Positions 61,201-61,694 are shown, counted from the first letter of the stretch. The stretch: DNA of 64,000 bases from Siphonodentalium dalli (GCA_032622095.1 CP136068.1:3077314-3141313); one strand, 5' to 3'. A program made the numbers and translations. Notes: a model not told the origin generated them from the letters alone.

Positions 61201-61694
61201 TACCTCCCTTATTAACCCTTCCATGACTGGAGTTACCTCCCTTATTAACCCTTCCATGACCTCCCTTATTAACCCTTCCATGACTGGAGTTACCTCCCTT
61301 ATTAACTCTTCCATGATTGGAGCTACCTGAAATTTTGTGATCCTAGCATAGATAAGAGAATACATTGACCTAACAATATTTACCTTGACCTTGTAAGCTA
61401 GTGCATTCTCTTATATATGCAAGGCTCCCTATGGGAGACTTGTATATGTAAAGAGAATGCACTGGCACAGGATCTTTAATGATGCACCAGCGCTGCTCCC
61501 GTCATGAAAAAACAAAAGCTAGCAATTACCACGTTAATTAGAAAGATTACATGCCCCTTTAAGATAGTTTGTGACTTACCTCCCTTATTAACCCTTCCAT
61601 GACTGGAGTTACCTCCCTTTAAGTTAGTTTGTGACTTACCATTTGCAGAATGTCCTCATCTCTGGGAACGACAACAAGTTTCAATGTAGAACCG
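1363..61694 (-). CDS. ARHGAP21/23-like: ARHGAP21/23-like Rho GTPase-activating protein, partial (12 internal exons)
   Basis: The protein stimulates GTP hydrolysis on Rho-family GTPases; vertebrate ARHGAP21/23 act at Golgi, junction and cortical membranes through PDZ and PH domains. Exons in transcript order: 61640-61694, 58383-59988, 48687-48878, 43728-43856, 40695-40851, 25709-25918, 24216-24413, 16895-17093, 15504-15649, 14887-15012, 12310-12418, 1363-1526. Every junction is GT-AG and every phase pairs. The sum is 3291 nt; removing two extra G bases in 25709-25918 leaves one leading base plus 1096 whole codons. Diagnostic segments are VPRDEDILQM (PDZ end), RRTSYLMA, KEGQLHCK and SWKPMWCVLRG (PH), LPLIVDMCTRIVEAKG, TGVYRVPGNSAAIS (arginine finger) and VISSLLKAFFRKLPEPL (RhoGAP). 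The PDZ-disordered-PH-GAP order matches ARHGAP21/23 rather than other RhoGAPs. The N-terminus and the GAP end with its conserved Asn lie outside. I found no promoter or polyA site. Family assignment is sure; orthology to 21 versus 23 cannot be resolved and is probably a single pre-duplication gene. Confidence 0.93.
1461..10357. repeat. 88-bp minisatellite, about 101 units, built from the exon 12 acceptor
   Basis: The period is exactly 88 bp: acceptors sit at 1527-1528 and every 88 bp up to 10327-10328, with one +1 (near 4300) and one -1 (near 10287) indel. Read on the minus strand, each unit is about 20 nt of intron end (CTCGTTACAG) followed by the first 66 nt of the RhoGAP exon at 1363-1526, then the join to the next unit. 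Units are almost identical; the commonest variant is ATCTATACC versus ATCTGTACC just after the acceptor. Variants such as AAGGCTTT cluster at the 9.3-10.3 kb end. Only the unit nearest 1526 continues into the complete exon. The array is tandem, not CRISPR: it has no spacers. Confidence 0.97.
10353..10870. repeat. Degenerate ~34-bp and 39-bp minisatellites
   Basis: About seven diverged units of a GGCGACTTGGGAGACAGGGA motif lie at 10353-10545 and two more at 10795-10868. Four units of a 39-bp repeat (TTGACAGAATGGTGAATTAG) lie between, at 10612-10745. Confidence 0.8.
10991..11949. mobile_element. Harbinger-type non-autonomous element, 959 bp
   Basis: The ends are inverted: GGCCAAAAAAAAAAAGGGTT on the left and a matching reverse complement on the right, both continuing into TTTTGATTCTCGGG. 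Both sides are flanked by TTA, the usual PIF/Harbinger target duplication. The 92-codon open frame at 11228-11506 inside it is not recognised as a transposase. A shorter relative lies at 54159-54469. Confidence 0.6.
12033..12131. repeat. 48-bp direct repeat, 2 copies
   Basis: Two copies of a unit containing TTTCTCCATGATAACCGTCC, just inside the intron after exon 11. Confidence 0.85.
12168..12330. repeat. 23-bp tandem array of exon 11 donor, 7 copies
   Basis: On the minus strand each unit reads AACCTCTTATACCAGAAG then GTAAG, i.e. the last coding bases of exon 11 plus its 5' splice site. Seven GTAAGA donors result, at 12309, 12286, 12263, 12240, 12217, 12194 and 12171. The unit is not a multiple of three: one or two extra units shift the frame, and reading into the third meets TAA. 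Confidence 0.95.
12310..12418 (-). CDS. ARHGAP21/23-like: Exon 11: RhoGAP domain, LLKxFFRKLPEPL helix
   Basis: A 109-nt exon. The acceptor is CGCTTTTCAG (AG 12419-12420) and the donor GTAAGAACC from 12309. It reads GLEHLDTDNEKWFDVNVISS, then LLKAFFRKLPEPLIPE. The K-x-F-F-R-K-L-P-E-P-L block contacts the Rho switch regions and is the most conserved part of RhoGAP domains. It ends in phase 1 and pairs with AT of exon 12 to give Asp. The last 18 bases plus the donor are repeated seven times on the intron side; only the first donor keeps the frame. Confidence 0.93.
12528..13650. repeat. 45-bp minisatellite, about 25 units
   Basis: The unit contains CGCCATGACGATTATATGTC and is 45 bp, so it is open as a 15-residue repeat (HRHDDYMSLNDISTS) in one plus-strand frame. 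No signal or splice context supports translation. It lies in the intron between exons 10 and 11. Units at the high end carry CCATTTAGA in place of CCATGACGA. Confidence 0.93.
13651..13730. mobile_element. Fragment of AGAATGAGGTCCCC foldback element
   Basis: Carries TGCAGAATGAGGTCCCCAGA and the following stem start of the family seen complete at 32497-32945. Confidence 0.6.
13918..14563. mobile_element. hAT-type non-autonomous element, 646 bp
   Basis: The terminal inverted repeats are CAGGGTTCGTGCTG and, on the other strand, CAGGGTCCGCGCTG. An exact 8-bp target duplication AAGTTGGT lies at 13910-13917 and 14564-14571. Subterminal copies of TTTGGCAAAAAATATTTTCA occur at both ends. No transposase is present. 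Confidence 0.88.
14887..15012 (-). CDS. ARHGAP21/23-like: Exon 10: RhoGAP domain, arginine-finger segment
   Basis: A 126-nt exon, 42 codons, phase 0-0. The acceptor is TTCCATTACAG and the donor AAG-GTGTGC at 14886. It reads FLPLIVDMCTRIVEAKGLEV, then TGVYRVPGNSAAIS and MMQEELRK. The Arg in Y-R-V-P-G is the catalytic arginine finger that enters the GTPase active site, so the domain keeps its key residue. The sequence is near-identical to vertebrate ARHGAP21/23 at this point and distinct from other RhoGAP families, which read [LF]R-x-S[AG] here. The donor is GTGTGC, weaker than the others. No edge duplication is seen. Confidence 0.95.
15110..15262. repeat. Dispersed repeat with ACATACCAAATTTC motif
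   Basis: Resembles the middle part of the repeats at 36735-37125 and 62900-63110 (cell-independent motif CACATACCAAATTTCATTCC). Probably a SINE-like or RTE-derived 3' part; no ends are defined. Confidence 0.4.
15320..15616. repeat. 148-bp tandem duplication over the exon 9 donor
   Basis: The segment covering the last third of exon 9, its GTGAGTATC donor and intron start occurs twice. The copy at about 15322-15448 is diverged, keeps the donor (GT at 15354-15355), lacks an acceptor and acquires a stop. Confidence 0.88.
15504..15649 (-). CDS. ARHGAP21/23-like: Exon 9: linker leading into RhoGAP domain
   Basis: A 146-nt exon. The acceptor is TTATATTCAG (AG 15650-15651) and the donor GTGAGTATC from 15503. 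It reads ADLSRLKSIKGIFKKHPST, then TSAFGLSLEDCIPSPNNE. The [TA]FG[VL]-x-L-[ED]DC motif is the conserved lead-in to the RhoGAP fold in this family. It ends in phase 0 and joins exon 10 as ...NNE-FLPLIVDM. Its last third and donor are present again 148 bp downstream in the transcript direction as a degraded copy. Confidence 0.88.
15655..15925. repeat. ~75-bp degenerate tandem repeat, about 4 units
   Basis: Units share AGTGCAACGGCGAAATGTGA and GTGGATAAAACAAGTGCAAC. One more fragment lies at 16485-16512. The array starts right outside the exon 9 acceptor. Confidence 0.75.
16290..16376. repeat. Diverged copy of the exon 8 donor region
   Basis: Matches 16850-16925: both hold TGGGAACAGTTTTCTTTCGT and the flanking intron CAATATATTNAATTT. 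The splice GT is retained as GTAGC but the exon edge is altered. The copy runs straight into the G tract. Confidence 0.85.
16377..16401 (+). repeat. Poly-G tract (25 G)
   Basis: Twenty-five G, one T, then five more G. It may form a quadruplex and is a likely place for base-count error. Confidence 0.95.
16690..16806. mobile_element. Partial hairpin element with TGATGCAGC-type end
   Basis: Holds one copy of the palindrome GTGCATTCTCTTATATATG...and its complement with a GAGTCTCC loop, the form used by the CTTCCATGACTGGAG family. Confidence 0.6.
16895..17093 (-). CDS. ARHGAP21/23-like: Exon 8: PH-to-GAP linker
   Basis: A 199-nt exon. The acceptor is AATATTTTCAG (AG 17094-17095) and the donor AAG-GTAGCG from 16894. 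It reads DKGVASADLILRKSSLYDQG, then TSHKVKKGPLPSLS and HSPSIRRKKTVPNEK. The GV-x-x-x-DLI start matches the family segment just after the PH helix; the rest is a basic, Ser/Pro-rich linker. It starts in phase 0 and ends in phase 1, fitting exon 9. The donor is a weak match after +3. Both edges have diverged tandem copies (16300-16376 and 17098-17156). Confidence 0.85.
17098..17156. repeat. Duplicate of the exon 8 acceptor
   Basis: The 49-bp segment with AATATTTTCAG and the first 24 bases of exon 8 is repeated directly upstream in the transcript. The second copy is interrupted at its TTAA by a TTAA-type element. Confidence 0.9.
17158..17390. mobile_element. TTAA element, CCCTTTGAGTGCCAG family
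   Basis: Inverted ends CCCTTTGAGTGCCAG, with TTAA on both sides. It carries one 70-bp palindrome. Removing it restores TATTATTAACGAATAAG, the sequence of the neighbouring repeat, so it inserted after the array formed. Confidence 0.9.
17391..17572. repeat. 32-bp array continuing the exon 8 acceptor repeat
   Basis: About six units of GAATAAGGCCGAATAATAAA plus TATTATTAAC. The unit resembles the intron side of the exon 8 acceptor repeat (TATTATTAACGAATAAGGTC) and is probably a degenerate continuation of it. Confidence 0.8.
18033..19260 (+). pseudogene. LINE ORF1: Zn-finger / nucleic-acid-binding protein, frameshifted
   Basis: ATG at 18033. The N-terminus PGCEDCGTGTKVKF...CTPCERKRF has a C-x2-C...C-x2-C zinc-binding pattern. 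A helical segment (DISSVKTQIKDMRSVISADV) follows, which could form a coiled coil. The C-terminus PPGLIFVSRLAPGTAEKEV...DTYSSFKLEV...WPKNTLVRPFF is typical of the RNA-binding ORF1 of many invertebrate LINEs. The first frame stops at 18363; one extra base near 18358-18367 would join it to the second (DKTVNNLRDM...). The product would bind element RNA in a retrotransposition particle. Confidence 0.8.
19326..22130 (+). pseudogene. LINE ORF2: AP endonuclease and reverse transcriptase, frameshifted
   Basis: ATG at 19326. The endonuclease keeps SYNCKSV, LLQEHWLL, VYLPTDE, VVLGDFNA, SWLDHC and SDHFPL. The RT keeps KSAGPDDITAEH, NYRPVALSCVISK, FLDASKAFDRVNHEMLL, then GGILSPYLFNVYI and CYADDM (catalytic YADD). 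The tail continues as SYKYLGHILNN and RKFYKCSPNVKMYLFK. It shifts frame near 19826, 21346, 21525, 21650 and 21722, each best explained by one extra base. Without the shifts it would be a nearly full-length enzyme that nicks target DNA and copies element RNA. Confidence 0.85.
22202..22589. other. Intron sequence, nothing recognised
   Basis: AT-rich sequence between the LINE tail and the donor-derived array. Confidence 0.6.
22590..24233. repeat. 37/38-bp array seeded by the exon 7 donor, about 43 units
   Basis: On the minus strand each unit reads AACAATCCTGATCTCTAT then GTATGTATCAAACACC: the last codons of exon 7 plus its 5' splice site. Unit variants differ at GTTCCTAGATGTTGATACAC (37 bp), GTTCCTAGGTGTTTGATACA and GTTGCTAGGTGTTTGATACA (38 bp). 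They recur in A-B-C order over about 113 bp, for example 23000-23460 and 23940-24180, so there is higher-order structure. Confidence 0.93.
24216..24413 (-). CDS. ARHGAP21/23-like: Exon 7: second half of PH domain
   Basis: A 198-nt exon, 66 codons, phase 0-0. The acceptor is CTGTTTCAG (AG 24414-24415) and the donor GTATGTATC from 24215. It reads SLDDQPISIKSCIVDIAY, then KKKHVFRLIT, FLFQADDQDTMISWIQAIQR and NNNPDLD. The D-x-x-x-M-x-x-W-I-x-x-I-Q pattern is the C-terminal PH helix with its invariant Trp. It lines up block for block with the vertebrate ARHGAP21/23 PH domain. The acceptor edge is tripled at 24381-24530 and the donor edge is the seed of about 43 repeats at 22590-24233, so both ends of this exon are amplified. 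The exact donor is slightly uncertain because the repeats offer alternatives. Confidence 0.9.
24381..24530. repeat. Triplicated exon 7 acceptor (~60-bp units)
   Basis: Three copies of TTTCAG plus the first coding bases of exon 7 (GATGATCAGCCTATATCAAT on the minus strand) and 12-15 bases of intron. Only the copy at 24413 continues into the full exon. Confidence 0.92.
24823..25216. mobile_element. TTAA element, CCCTTTACCCAACA family (copy 1)
   Basis: Full-length, about 394 bp. Inverted ends CCCTTTAYCCAACA, right TTAA at 25217-25220, left site CTAA. It has two 70-bp palindromes in opposite loop orientation (24975-25042 and 25121-25190), separated by AT-rich sequence, and one arm holds TGGTTACAGTTATGCCCTGT. 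TTAA targets and CCC ends suggest piggyBac-type mobilisation; no transposase is present. Confidence 0.9.
25221..25700. other. Intron sequence, nothing recognised
   Basis: Three overlapping short plus-strand open frames show no family resemblance. Confidence 0.55.
25709..25918 (-). CDS. ARHGAP21/23-like: Exon 6: start of PH domain, with two +1 frameshifts
   Basis: A 210-nt exon. The acceptor is TTTTCTGTTCAG (AG 25919-25920) and the donor GTGAGT from 25708. The first frame gives LRESLRQQRNIMIK, then EITKEGQLHCKTAITDGKR. The next frame gives SWKPMWCVLRG and the third HALYLFKDRKDTTS. Together they are the first strands of the PH domain in correct family order. Each shift is one extra base and each sits at a GGG (CCC on the plus strand at 25797-25799 and 25752-25754). 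Removing one G from each restores a continuous frame and makes the exon end in phase 0, as exon 7 needs. If both are real, translation would stop in exon 7. Sequencing error is likelier than decay. The acceptor edge is repeated eight times upstream. Confidence 0.88.
25909..27110. repeat. ~155-bp array seeded by the exon 6 acceptor, 8 units
   Basis: Each minus-strand unit holds TTTTCTGTTCAG, the first 40 bases of exon 6 (ACTCCGAGAATCATTGAGGC to ATGATC) and a foldback hairpin of the CCCATAGAGAGCCCC family. Acceptor copies lie near 25919, 26073, 26228, 26387, 26541, 26693, 26851 and 27006. Some units have AACAAAAAAAAAG in place of AACAGAAAAG, which removes the CTGTTCAG acceptor. Confidence 0.93.
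27240..27745. repeat. ~108-bp tandem repeat, about 4 units
   Basis: Units share GTTAACATACCGCACTACCA and TTATATGACGTCCAACAGCA. Confidence 0.85.
27907..28143. mobile_element. TTAA element, CCCTTTGAGTGCCAG family
   Basis: Complete, about 237 bp, with flanking TTAA, one palindrome at 27952-28022, and an internal pair GGGCCGATGAGATCG. Confidence 0.9.
28386..32115. mobile_element. Hairpin element split by a tandem-core element
   Basis: A left palindrome at 28394-28465 and a right one at 32038-32107 with CCTGTGCC and GGTACAGGG outer parts look like halves of one element opened by the 3.3-kb insertion at 28621-31883. Confidence 0.5.
28621..31883. mobile_element. ~160-bp tandem-core element (pearl/BIV160-like), about 20 units
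   Basis: Short inverted ends TAGCTCAACTTA (28623-28634) and TAAGTTGAGCTA (31870-31881). The core is about 20 units near 160 bp, with CCAAGATGGCTGCTGGCGGC and TCGTTCCCATCTACATGTCA in each. It closes with an (ACGGACAC)n tract at 31800-31835. Tandem core, flanking arms and an ACGG-type microsatellite are the layout of bivalve pearl elements. Units alternate between a TTTAGTCATGCAAAGAGT and an ATTGAATTTTGAAATCC form, with larger duplications inside (compare 30018-30500 with 30820-31300). Confidence 0.6.
32142..32280. mobile_element. CAGTAATGCCCT foldback element
   Basis: A near-perfect palindrome with ends CAATAATGCCCTAAATAAT and the complement, and stem GATTTAGTCGGAAATATGGC. See 49901-50113 for the longest copy. 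Confidence 0.85.
32497..32945. mobile_element. AGAATGAGGTCCCC foldback element, complete
   Basis: Outer inverted repeats GCCTGCAAATAGCGTGTCTG; inside are two separate stem-loops, each AGAATGAGGTCCCCAGAGGG with its complement, around a core with GGTGATGTTCACCC. About 449 bp. Confidence 0.85.
32990..33230. repeat. Two diverged ~160-bp core units
   Basis: GATGGCTGCCGGCGGCCATG and AAGGATTTAGTCATACAAAG relate these to the array at 28621-31883. Confidence 0.75.
33320..33545. repeat. ~62-bp tandem repeat, 3.5 units
   Basis: Units share ATACTGGCATGGCGAGGTGG and TGTATCTCCCCTGTAAATA. Confidence 0.9.
33572..33945. mobile_element. ~375-bp dispersed element (AAAGACATATTATGGAC family)
   Basis: One of five copies (others 41756-42134, 42583-42960 inverted, 47866-48025 inverted and partial, 63505-64000). 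It starts AAAGACATATTATGGACTTG and ends TGTTTTCACATCACTTTAA. Coding capacity is absent; class unknown. Confidence 0.8.
33983..34565. mobile_element. TTAA element, CCCTTTGAGTGCCAG family, interrupted
   Basis: Ends match the family with TTAA flanks. Its body is opened at GTCTGTTAA by the element at 34095-34476; intact relatives read GTCTGTTAAAGAATATAAG. Confidence 0.88.
34095..34476. mobile_element. TTAA element, CCCTTTACCCAACA family (copy 2)
   Basis: 382 bp with TTAA on both sides and two palindromes (34232-34303, 34381-34452). The empty site is visible in related copies, which proves transposition at TTAA. Confidence 0.93.
34660..34735. mobile_element. GAGCAGACGACACTC hairpin fragment
   Basis: Short member of the CCCATAGAGAGCCCC hairpin family (GAGCAGACGACACTC and GTGGGGCTCCCTGT). 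Confidence 0.6.
34998..35105. mobile_element. Truncated CCCTTTACCCAACA element
   Basis: Left end and first palindrome (35024-35094) only; it shares the TTAA at 34994-34997 with the neighbour. Confidence 0.8.
35106..36734. other. Intron sequence, mostly unique
   Basis: No repeat family, exon or coding signal is recognised in 1.6 kb. The minus-strand open frame at 36296-36526 resembles nothing. A C10 run occurs at about 35563. Confidence 0.55.
36735..37125. repeat. Dispersed repeat with (GACA)n tract
   Basis: Two diverged internal copies of AATCGAACTCGATCTGTATT and AAATTTGGTTCCAATCAGAT, then GGACAGACAGACGGACAGAC and CATACTATGGTATGGGTAAA. Probably a SINE-like or Helitron-like short element. 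Confidence 0.5.
37176..39757. mobile_element. 2582-bp TA-target inverted-repeat element
   Basis: Imperfect ends CAGC...TGCTC...TAAGCGACCTGTTTAACGAGG and complement (37176-37211, 39721-39757). TA is duplicated at 37174-37175 and 39758-39759. Removing it rebuilds GCATTCTCTTATATATGCG, the stem of a TTAA-family palindrome. Both subterminal regions (to about 37440 and from about 39450) are packed with ACCGCGGTA-type motifs, possibly transposase-binding sites. The 2-kb interior has no recognised transposase; the largest open frame (38925-39176) is unknown. Confidence 0.85.
39758..39934. mobile_element. Right half of interrupted CCCTTTACCCAACA element
   Basis: Second palindrome remainder and right end TTGGGTAAAGGG with TTAA. 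The left part is at about 37126-37175. Confidence 0.85.
40110..40235. repeat. 62-bp direct repeat, 2 copies
   Basis: Both contain CATAACCCCTTGTGGCATAC and TATAACATATGCAGGGC; the second runs into the C tract. Confidence 0.9.
40239..40274 (+). repeat. Poly-C tract (36 C)
   Basis: Thirty-six C in a row; the true length is probably variable. Confidence 0.95.
40275..40690. other. Intron sequence, nothing recognised
   Basis: No repeat or exon is recognised downstream of exon 5. Confidence 0.55.
40695..40851 (-). CDS. ARHGAP21/23-like: Exon 5: linker with RRTSYLMA motif
   Basis: A 157-nt exon. The acceptor is AAATTTCAG at 40852 and the donor GTGAGTTG from 40694. It reads SPEDETVKLHRRTSYLMA and continues with a TSKERQNTPGQSPKF stretch, ending at TQDSLQ. 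The R-R-[ST]-S-Y-L pattern with ERQ/ERS behind it is a recognisable ARHGAP21/23 block (vertebrate RRSSYLLA...ERS). It ends phase 2 and pairs with the single leading base of exon 6. A longer open frame in another register overlaps this exon and is not coding. Confidence 0.88.
41059..41472. mobile_element. TTAA element, CCCTTTGAGTGCCAG family, with insert
   Basis: TTAA flanks, palindrome at 41095-41167, and about 170 bp of extra sequence (AATCTTACGTTTTTCATGGG to the A-rich tract at 41370-41402). The same insert occurs at 44175-44300. Confidence 0.85.
41756..42134. mobile_element. AAAGACATATTATGGAC dispersed element
   Basis: Full-length copy, same orientation as 33572-33945, moderately diverged. 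Confidence 0.8.
42155..42375. repeat. ~65-bp degenerate tandem repeat, 3 units
   Basis: Units share TTCACTGCTAATGCCATTAT and GTGCTGGGTCAATGAC. Confidence 0.8.
42583..42960. mobile_element. AAAGACATATTATGGAC element, inverted
   Basis: Reverse-oriented copy; forms a large inverted pair with 41756-42134. Confidence 0.8.
43099..43348. mobile_element. CAGTAATGCCCT foldback element with extra stem
   Basis: Ends CAGTAATGCCCTAAGTAAT; the inner GCTTTCCGATGAATGGCAAC stem is present three times, one more than normal. Confidence 0.85.
43395..43640. mobile_element. AGAATGAGGTCCCC foldback element, compact
   Basis: Two stem-loops in tandem with only a short linker; the central core found in other copies is missing. 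Confidence 0.8.
43728..43856 (-). CDS. ARHGAP21/23-like: Exon 4: linker with conserved acidic/proline segment
   Basis: A 129-nt exon, symmetric phase 1-1, so it could be skipped without changing frame. The acceptor is TATTTTTATTTCAG (AG 43857-43858) and the donor GTGAGTG from 43727. It encodes RFDSPEKTIDEIPLSN, then DDGPRPIMSP and a basic end MRTKPM. It resembles the segment in vertebrate homologues just before the RRSSYL motif. It has no catalytic role. Its edges are not duplicated. Confidence 0.78.
43908..44358. repeat. 43-bp direct repeat, each copy beside a different TTAA element
   Basis: AGGACAACAGTTAATGATCA through CATTAGCTTCC at 43909-43951 recurs at 44316-44358. The first is followed by a CCCTTTCAGTGCCAG element (from 43956, right end missing), the second by a CCCTTTACCCAACA element. 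Confidence 0.9.
44363..44808. mobile_element. TTAA element, CCCTTTACCCAACA family
   Basis: TTAA flanks. It has an expanded middle (three A-rich subrepeats) and a second palindrome with a deleted loop (44600-44660). Confidence 0.88.
45075..45225. mobile_element. CAGTAATGCCCT foldback element, degraded
   Basis: Contains TTAACCACAGCGGAATTATG and GGATTTAGTCGG; the right arm is mostly lost. Confidence 0.7.
45295..45537. mobile_element. TTAA element, CCCTTTGAGTGCCAG family
   Basis: Complete, TTAA flanks, palindrome 45343-45412. Confidence 0.9.
45892..46756. mobile_element. hAT-type element, 865 bp
   Basis: Ends CAGGGTTCCTGC and complement with a 5-bp TCATG duplication on each side. Many internal AAGGC/CAAGG motifs lie near the ends (TTCAAGGCTTTTCAAGGCCC). 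It holds a transposase first-exon remnant. Confidence 0.85.
46135..46369 (-). pseudogene. BED-type zinc finger of hAT transposase, frameshifted
   Basis: ATG at 46369. It reads CTFQDCWLTSESYKDWLMIV, then AKCKVCLKTFSEANMGKS; after one extra base it continues ALDSHVKSDKHLKVL. The C-x2-C...H-x5-H ligands fit a BED finger, the DNA-binding N-terminus of hAT transposases. The catalytic domain is missing, so it cannot transpose alone. Confidence 0.75.
46776..46855. mobile_element. CCCATAGAGAGCCCC-type hairpin
   Basis: Stem GGAGCCCCTCACAT... with GAGCAGACGACACTC loop. Related copies: 34660-34735, 52215-52305, 55322-55395 and two tandem arrays. Confidence 0.7.
46968..47135. mobile_element. CAGTAATGCCCT foldback element
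   Basis: Near-perfect 168-bp palindrome. Confidence 0.87.
47283..47674. mobile_element. TTAA element, CCCTTTACCCAACA family
   Basis: Complete, TTAA at 47279-47282 and 47675-47678; palindromes at 47435 and 47577. Confidence 0.92.
47866..48025. mobile_element. AAAGACATATTATGGAC element, inverted and partial
   Basis: Carries GAGCGTAGTTCAGACGATGT and TGATCAGTTTCACGCATCCG in reverse. Confidence 0.75.
48059..48442. mobile_element. TTAA element, CCCTTTACCCAACA family
   Basis: Complete, TTAA flanks, palindromes at 48084 and 48222. It ends only 240 bp from exon 3. Confidence 0.92.
48687..48878 (-). CDS. ARHGAP21/23-like: Exon 3: Ser-rich linker
   Basis: A 192-nt exon. The acceptor TTCGTTCTAG has a short tract, and the donor is AG-GTTTGC at 48686. 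Phases fit exons 2 and 4 (two leading bases, one trailing). It encodes a linker beginning TQPLLPSVFEHTSQEP, rich in Ser, Tyr and His, with an acidic SESDE patch and ending QITRQLRRS. There is no recognised domain. The open frame, splice sites and phase agreement are the evidence; the family is poorly conserved here. No tandem duplication is visible at either edge. Confidence 0.75.
48929..49122. mobile_element. CAGTAATGCCCT foldback element
   Basis: Starts just 50 bp upstream of the exon 3 acceptor; a strong hairpin so close could affect splicing. Confidence 0.85.
49256..49620. mobile_element. TTAA element, CCCTTTACCCAACA family
   Basis: Complete, short middle. The right TTAA (49621-49624) is shared with the next element. 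Confidence 0.92.
49625..49875. mobile_element. TTAA element, CTTCCATGACTGGAG family
   Basis: Starts TGATGGGAGC at a TTAA and ends CCAGTCATGGAAGAG-TTAA; two diverged palindromes. Confidence 0.8.
49901..50113. mobile_element. CAGTAATGCCCT foldback element, longest copy
   Basis: About 213 bp, almost fully self-complementary, with GAAAGCTCTCGGGGAGAGCTTTC at the centre split as GAAAGCTCTCGG and GGAGAGCTTTC. TA flanks suit a Tc1/mariner-type element. Confidence 0.87.
50114..50571. other. Intron sequence, nothing recognised
   Basis: AT-rich, no repeats noted. Confidence 0.6.
50572..50807. mobile_element. TTAA element, CTTCCATGACTGGAG family, right end lost
   Basis: TTAA plus CTCTTCCATGACTGGAG, two palindromes with AGCCTCC-type loops, and an ending GCTCCCATCATGAAATG without TTAA. 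Confidence 0.75.
50960..51784. mobile_element. 825-bp foldback element with TA target
   Basis: Inverted arms of about 343 bp (50960-51302 and 51442-51784), very similar, with a 139-bp spacer. Ends CCGCTATTCTCAAAGTAATT; TA at 50958-50959 and 51785-51786. Arms are full of ACCGCGGTA-type motifs like those in the element at 37176-39757, suggesting one transposase group. Confidence 0.9.
51795..52137. mobile_element. AGAATGAGGTCCCC foldback element
   Basis: Complete but diverged; outer GTGTGTCTGACATTTG and complement. Confidence 0.8.
52215..52305. mobile_element. CCCATAGAGAGCCCC hairpin, complete
   Basis: Same hairpin as in the exon 6 array, with GTTAGTATAAACCCATAGAG on the left. It shows the hairpin exists independently of that array. 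Confidence 0.8.
52717..53541. repeat. 33-bp minisatellite, about 25 units
   Basis: Units of GATATCGGTTGGGTTGATGC plus TGTAACAGCTTGG. Eleven codons per unit keep one frame open on each strand for the whole array, without ATG. Sporadic GGATGGG units recur at 4-8 unit intervals. Confidence 0.95.
53542..54158. other. Intron sequence, nothing recognised
   Basis: Short open frames on both strands without family resemblance. Confidence 0.55.
54159..54469. mobile_element. Harbinger-type MITE, 311 bp
   Basis: Ends GGCAAAAGAAAAAAATA and complement of GGCCAAAGAAAAAATAG, flanked by TTA. Relative of 10991-11949. Confidence 0.6.
54628..54730. mobile_element. AGAATGAGGTCCCC stem-loop, half element
   Basis: One stem-loop only, followed by a degraded core to about 54830. 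Confidence 0.7.
55080..55317. mobile_element. TTAA element, CTTCCATGACTGGAG family
   Basis: TTAA flanks, begins GCTTTGATGATGGGAGC, ends CCAGTCATGGAAGAG. The second palindrome is shortened. Confidence 0.8.
55322..55395. mobile_element. CCCATAGAGAGCCCC-type hairpin, short
   Basis: GGAGCCCCTCACAGATGG with its complement; directly abuts the preceding TTAA element. Confidence 0.65.
55396..56164. other. Intron sequence, nothing recognised
   Basis: AT-rich, no exon or repeat noted. Confidence 0.55.
56165..56560. mobile_element. AGAATGAGGTCCCC foldback element
   Basis: Two stem-loops and the usual core; the left loop is partly deleted. Confidence 0.78.
56592..57393. repeat. 140-bp array containing a foldback hairpin, 6 units
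   Basis: Unit starts at 56592, 56732, 56872, 57012, 57152 and 57292. Each holds CTCATGACTGTTTTACAGGT, the CCCATAGAGAGCCTC hairpin, and CCAGGCATATATATCCTATA. Open frames of 96-146 codons through it are repeat artefacts: the unit is 2 modulo 3, yet all frames happen to lack stops. Confidence 0.95.
57400..57909. other. Intron sequence, nothing recognised
   Basis: No repeat or exon noted. Confidence 0.55.
57910..58301. mobile_element. TTAA element, CCCTTTACCCAACA family
   Basis: Complete, TTAA flanks. It lies 80 bp inside the intron after exon 2. Confidence 0.93.
58383..59988 (-). CDS. ARHGAP21/23-like: Exon 2: large Ser/Pro-rich disordered region between PDZ and PH
   Basis: A 1606-nt exon encoding about 535 residues. 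The acceptor is TTTACAG at 59989-59995 and the donor is GTAAGTATT from 58382. The true reading starts AYPNTAF; the longer upstream open frame with an ATG at 60054 is only a read-through of a duplicated acceptor. Composition is Ser, Pro, Asn, Gln and Thr rich with no membrane segment or globular motif. Features include a Pro patch (LPLTSPPPQPQT) and, at the end, a basic RKTSYL motif that recurs as RRTSYL in exon 5. This matches the long unstructured stretch carried on a very large exon in ARHGAP21/23 genes. It ends phase 1. Codon use is unbiased and there is no internal frameshift. Confidence 0.9.
59957..60124. repeat. 59-bp tandem duplication of the exon 2 acceptor
   Basis: The first bases of exon 2 plus CTGTATTTACAG are repeated 59 bp upstream (CTGTATTGACAG) and, more diverged, near 60090-60124. 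Use of the distal acceptor would shift the frame and meet a stop within 31 codons. Confidence 0.92.
60122..60552. mobile_element. AGAATGAGGTCCCC foldback element
   Basis: Complete; outer GCCTGCAAATAGTGTGTCTG and complement. It abuts the third acceptor copy of exon 2. Confidence 0.82.
60660..61330. repeat. ~34-bp array of a TTAA-element terminus, about 19 units
   Basis: Units of CCTTCCATGACTGGAGTTAC plus CTCCCTTATTAAC. The unit equals the left end of the CTTCCATGACTGGAG element plus an insert, and the last unit leads into such an element at 61306. On the minus strand every unit carries GGGAGGTAACTCC, a donor-like sequence. Confidence 0.93.
61306..61510. mobile_element. TTAA element, CTTCCATGACTGGAG family, partial
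   Basis: Left end and palindrome from about 61405; the right end GCTCCCGTCATGAAA lacks TTAA. Confidence 0.7.
61558..61640. repeat. Duplicated exon 1 donor flank
   Basis: GATAGTTTGTGACTTACC (61567-61584) repeats the donor region TTAGTTTGTGACTTACC at 61624-61640, with two units of the 34-bp motif between them. The copy keeps GGTAAGTC. Confidence 0.85.
61640..61694 (-). CDS. ARHGAP21/23-like: Exon 1 of window: C-terminal edge of PDZ domain
   Basis: A 55-nt exon with a good polypyrimidine tract and CAG acceptor (AG at 61695-61696) and donor GTAAGTC at 61639. One base completes a codon from the previous exon, then 18 codons read GSTLKLVVVPRDEDILQM. This is the last beta strand of the PDZ domain and the conserved P-K/R-DEDIL tail seen in ARHGAP21/23. 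It ends in phase 0 and joins the next exon as ...LQM-AYPNTAF, which parallels the vertebrate LQ-LAYS junction. Earlier PDZ exons must lie beyond position 64000. The exon is too short for ORF finding; phase and family match support it. Confidence 0.85.
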
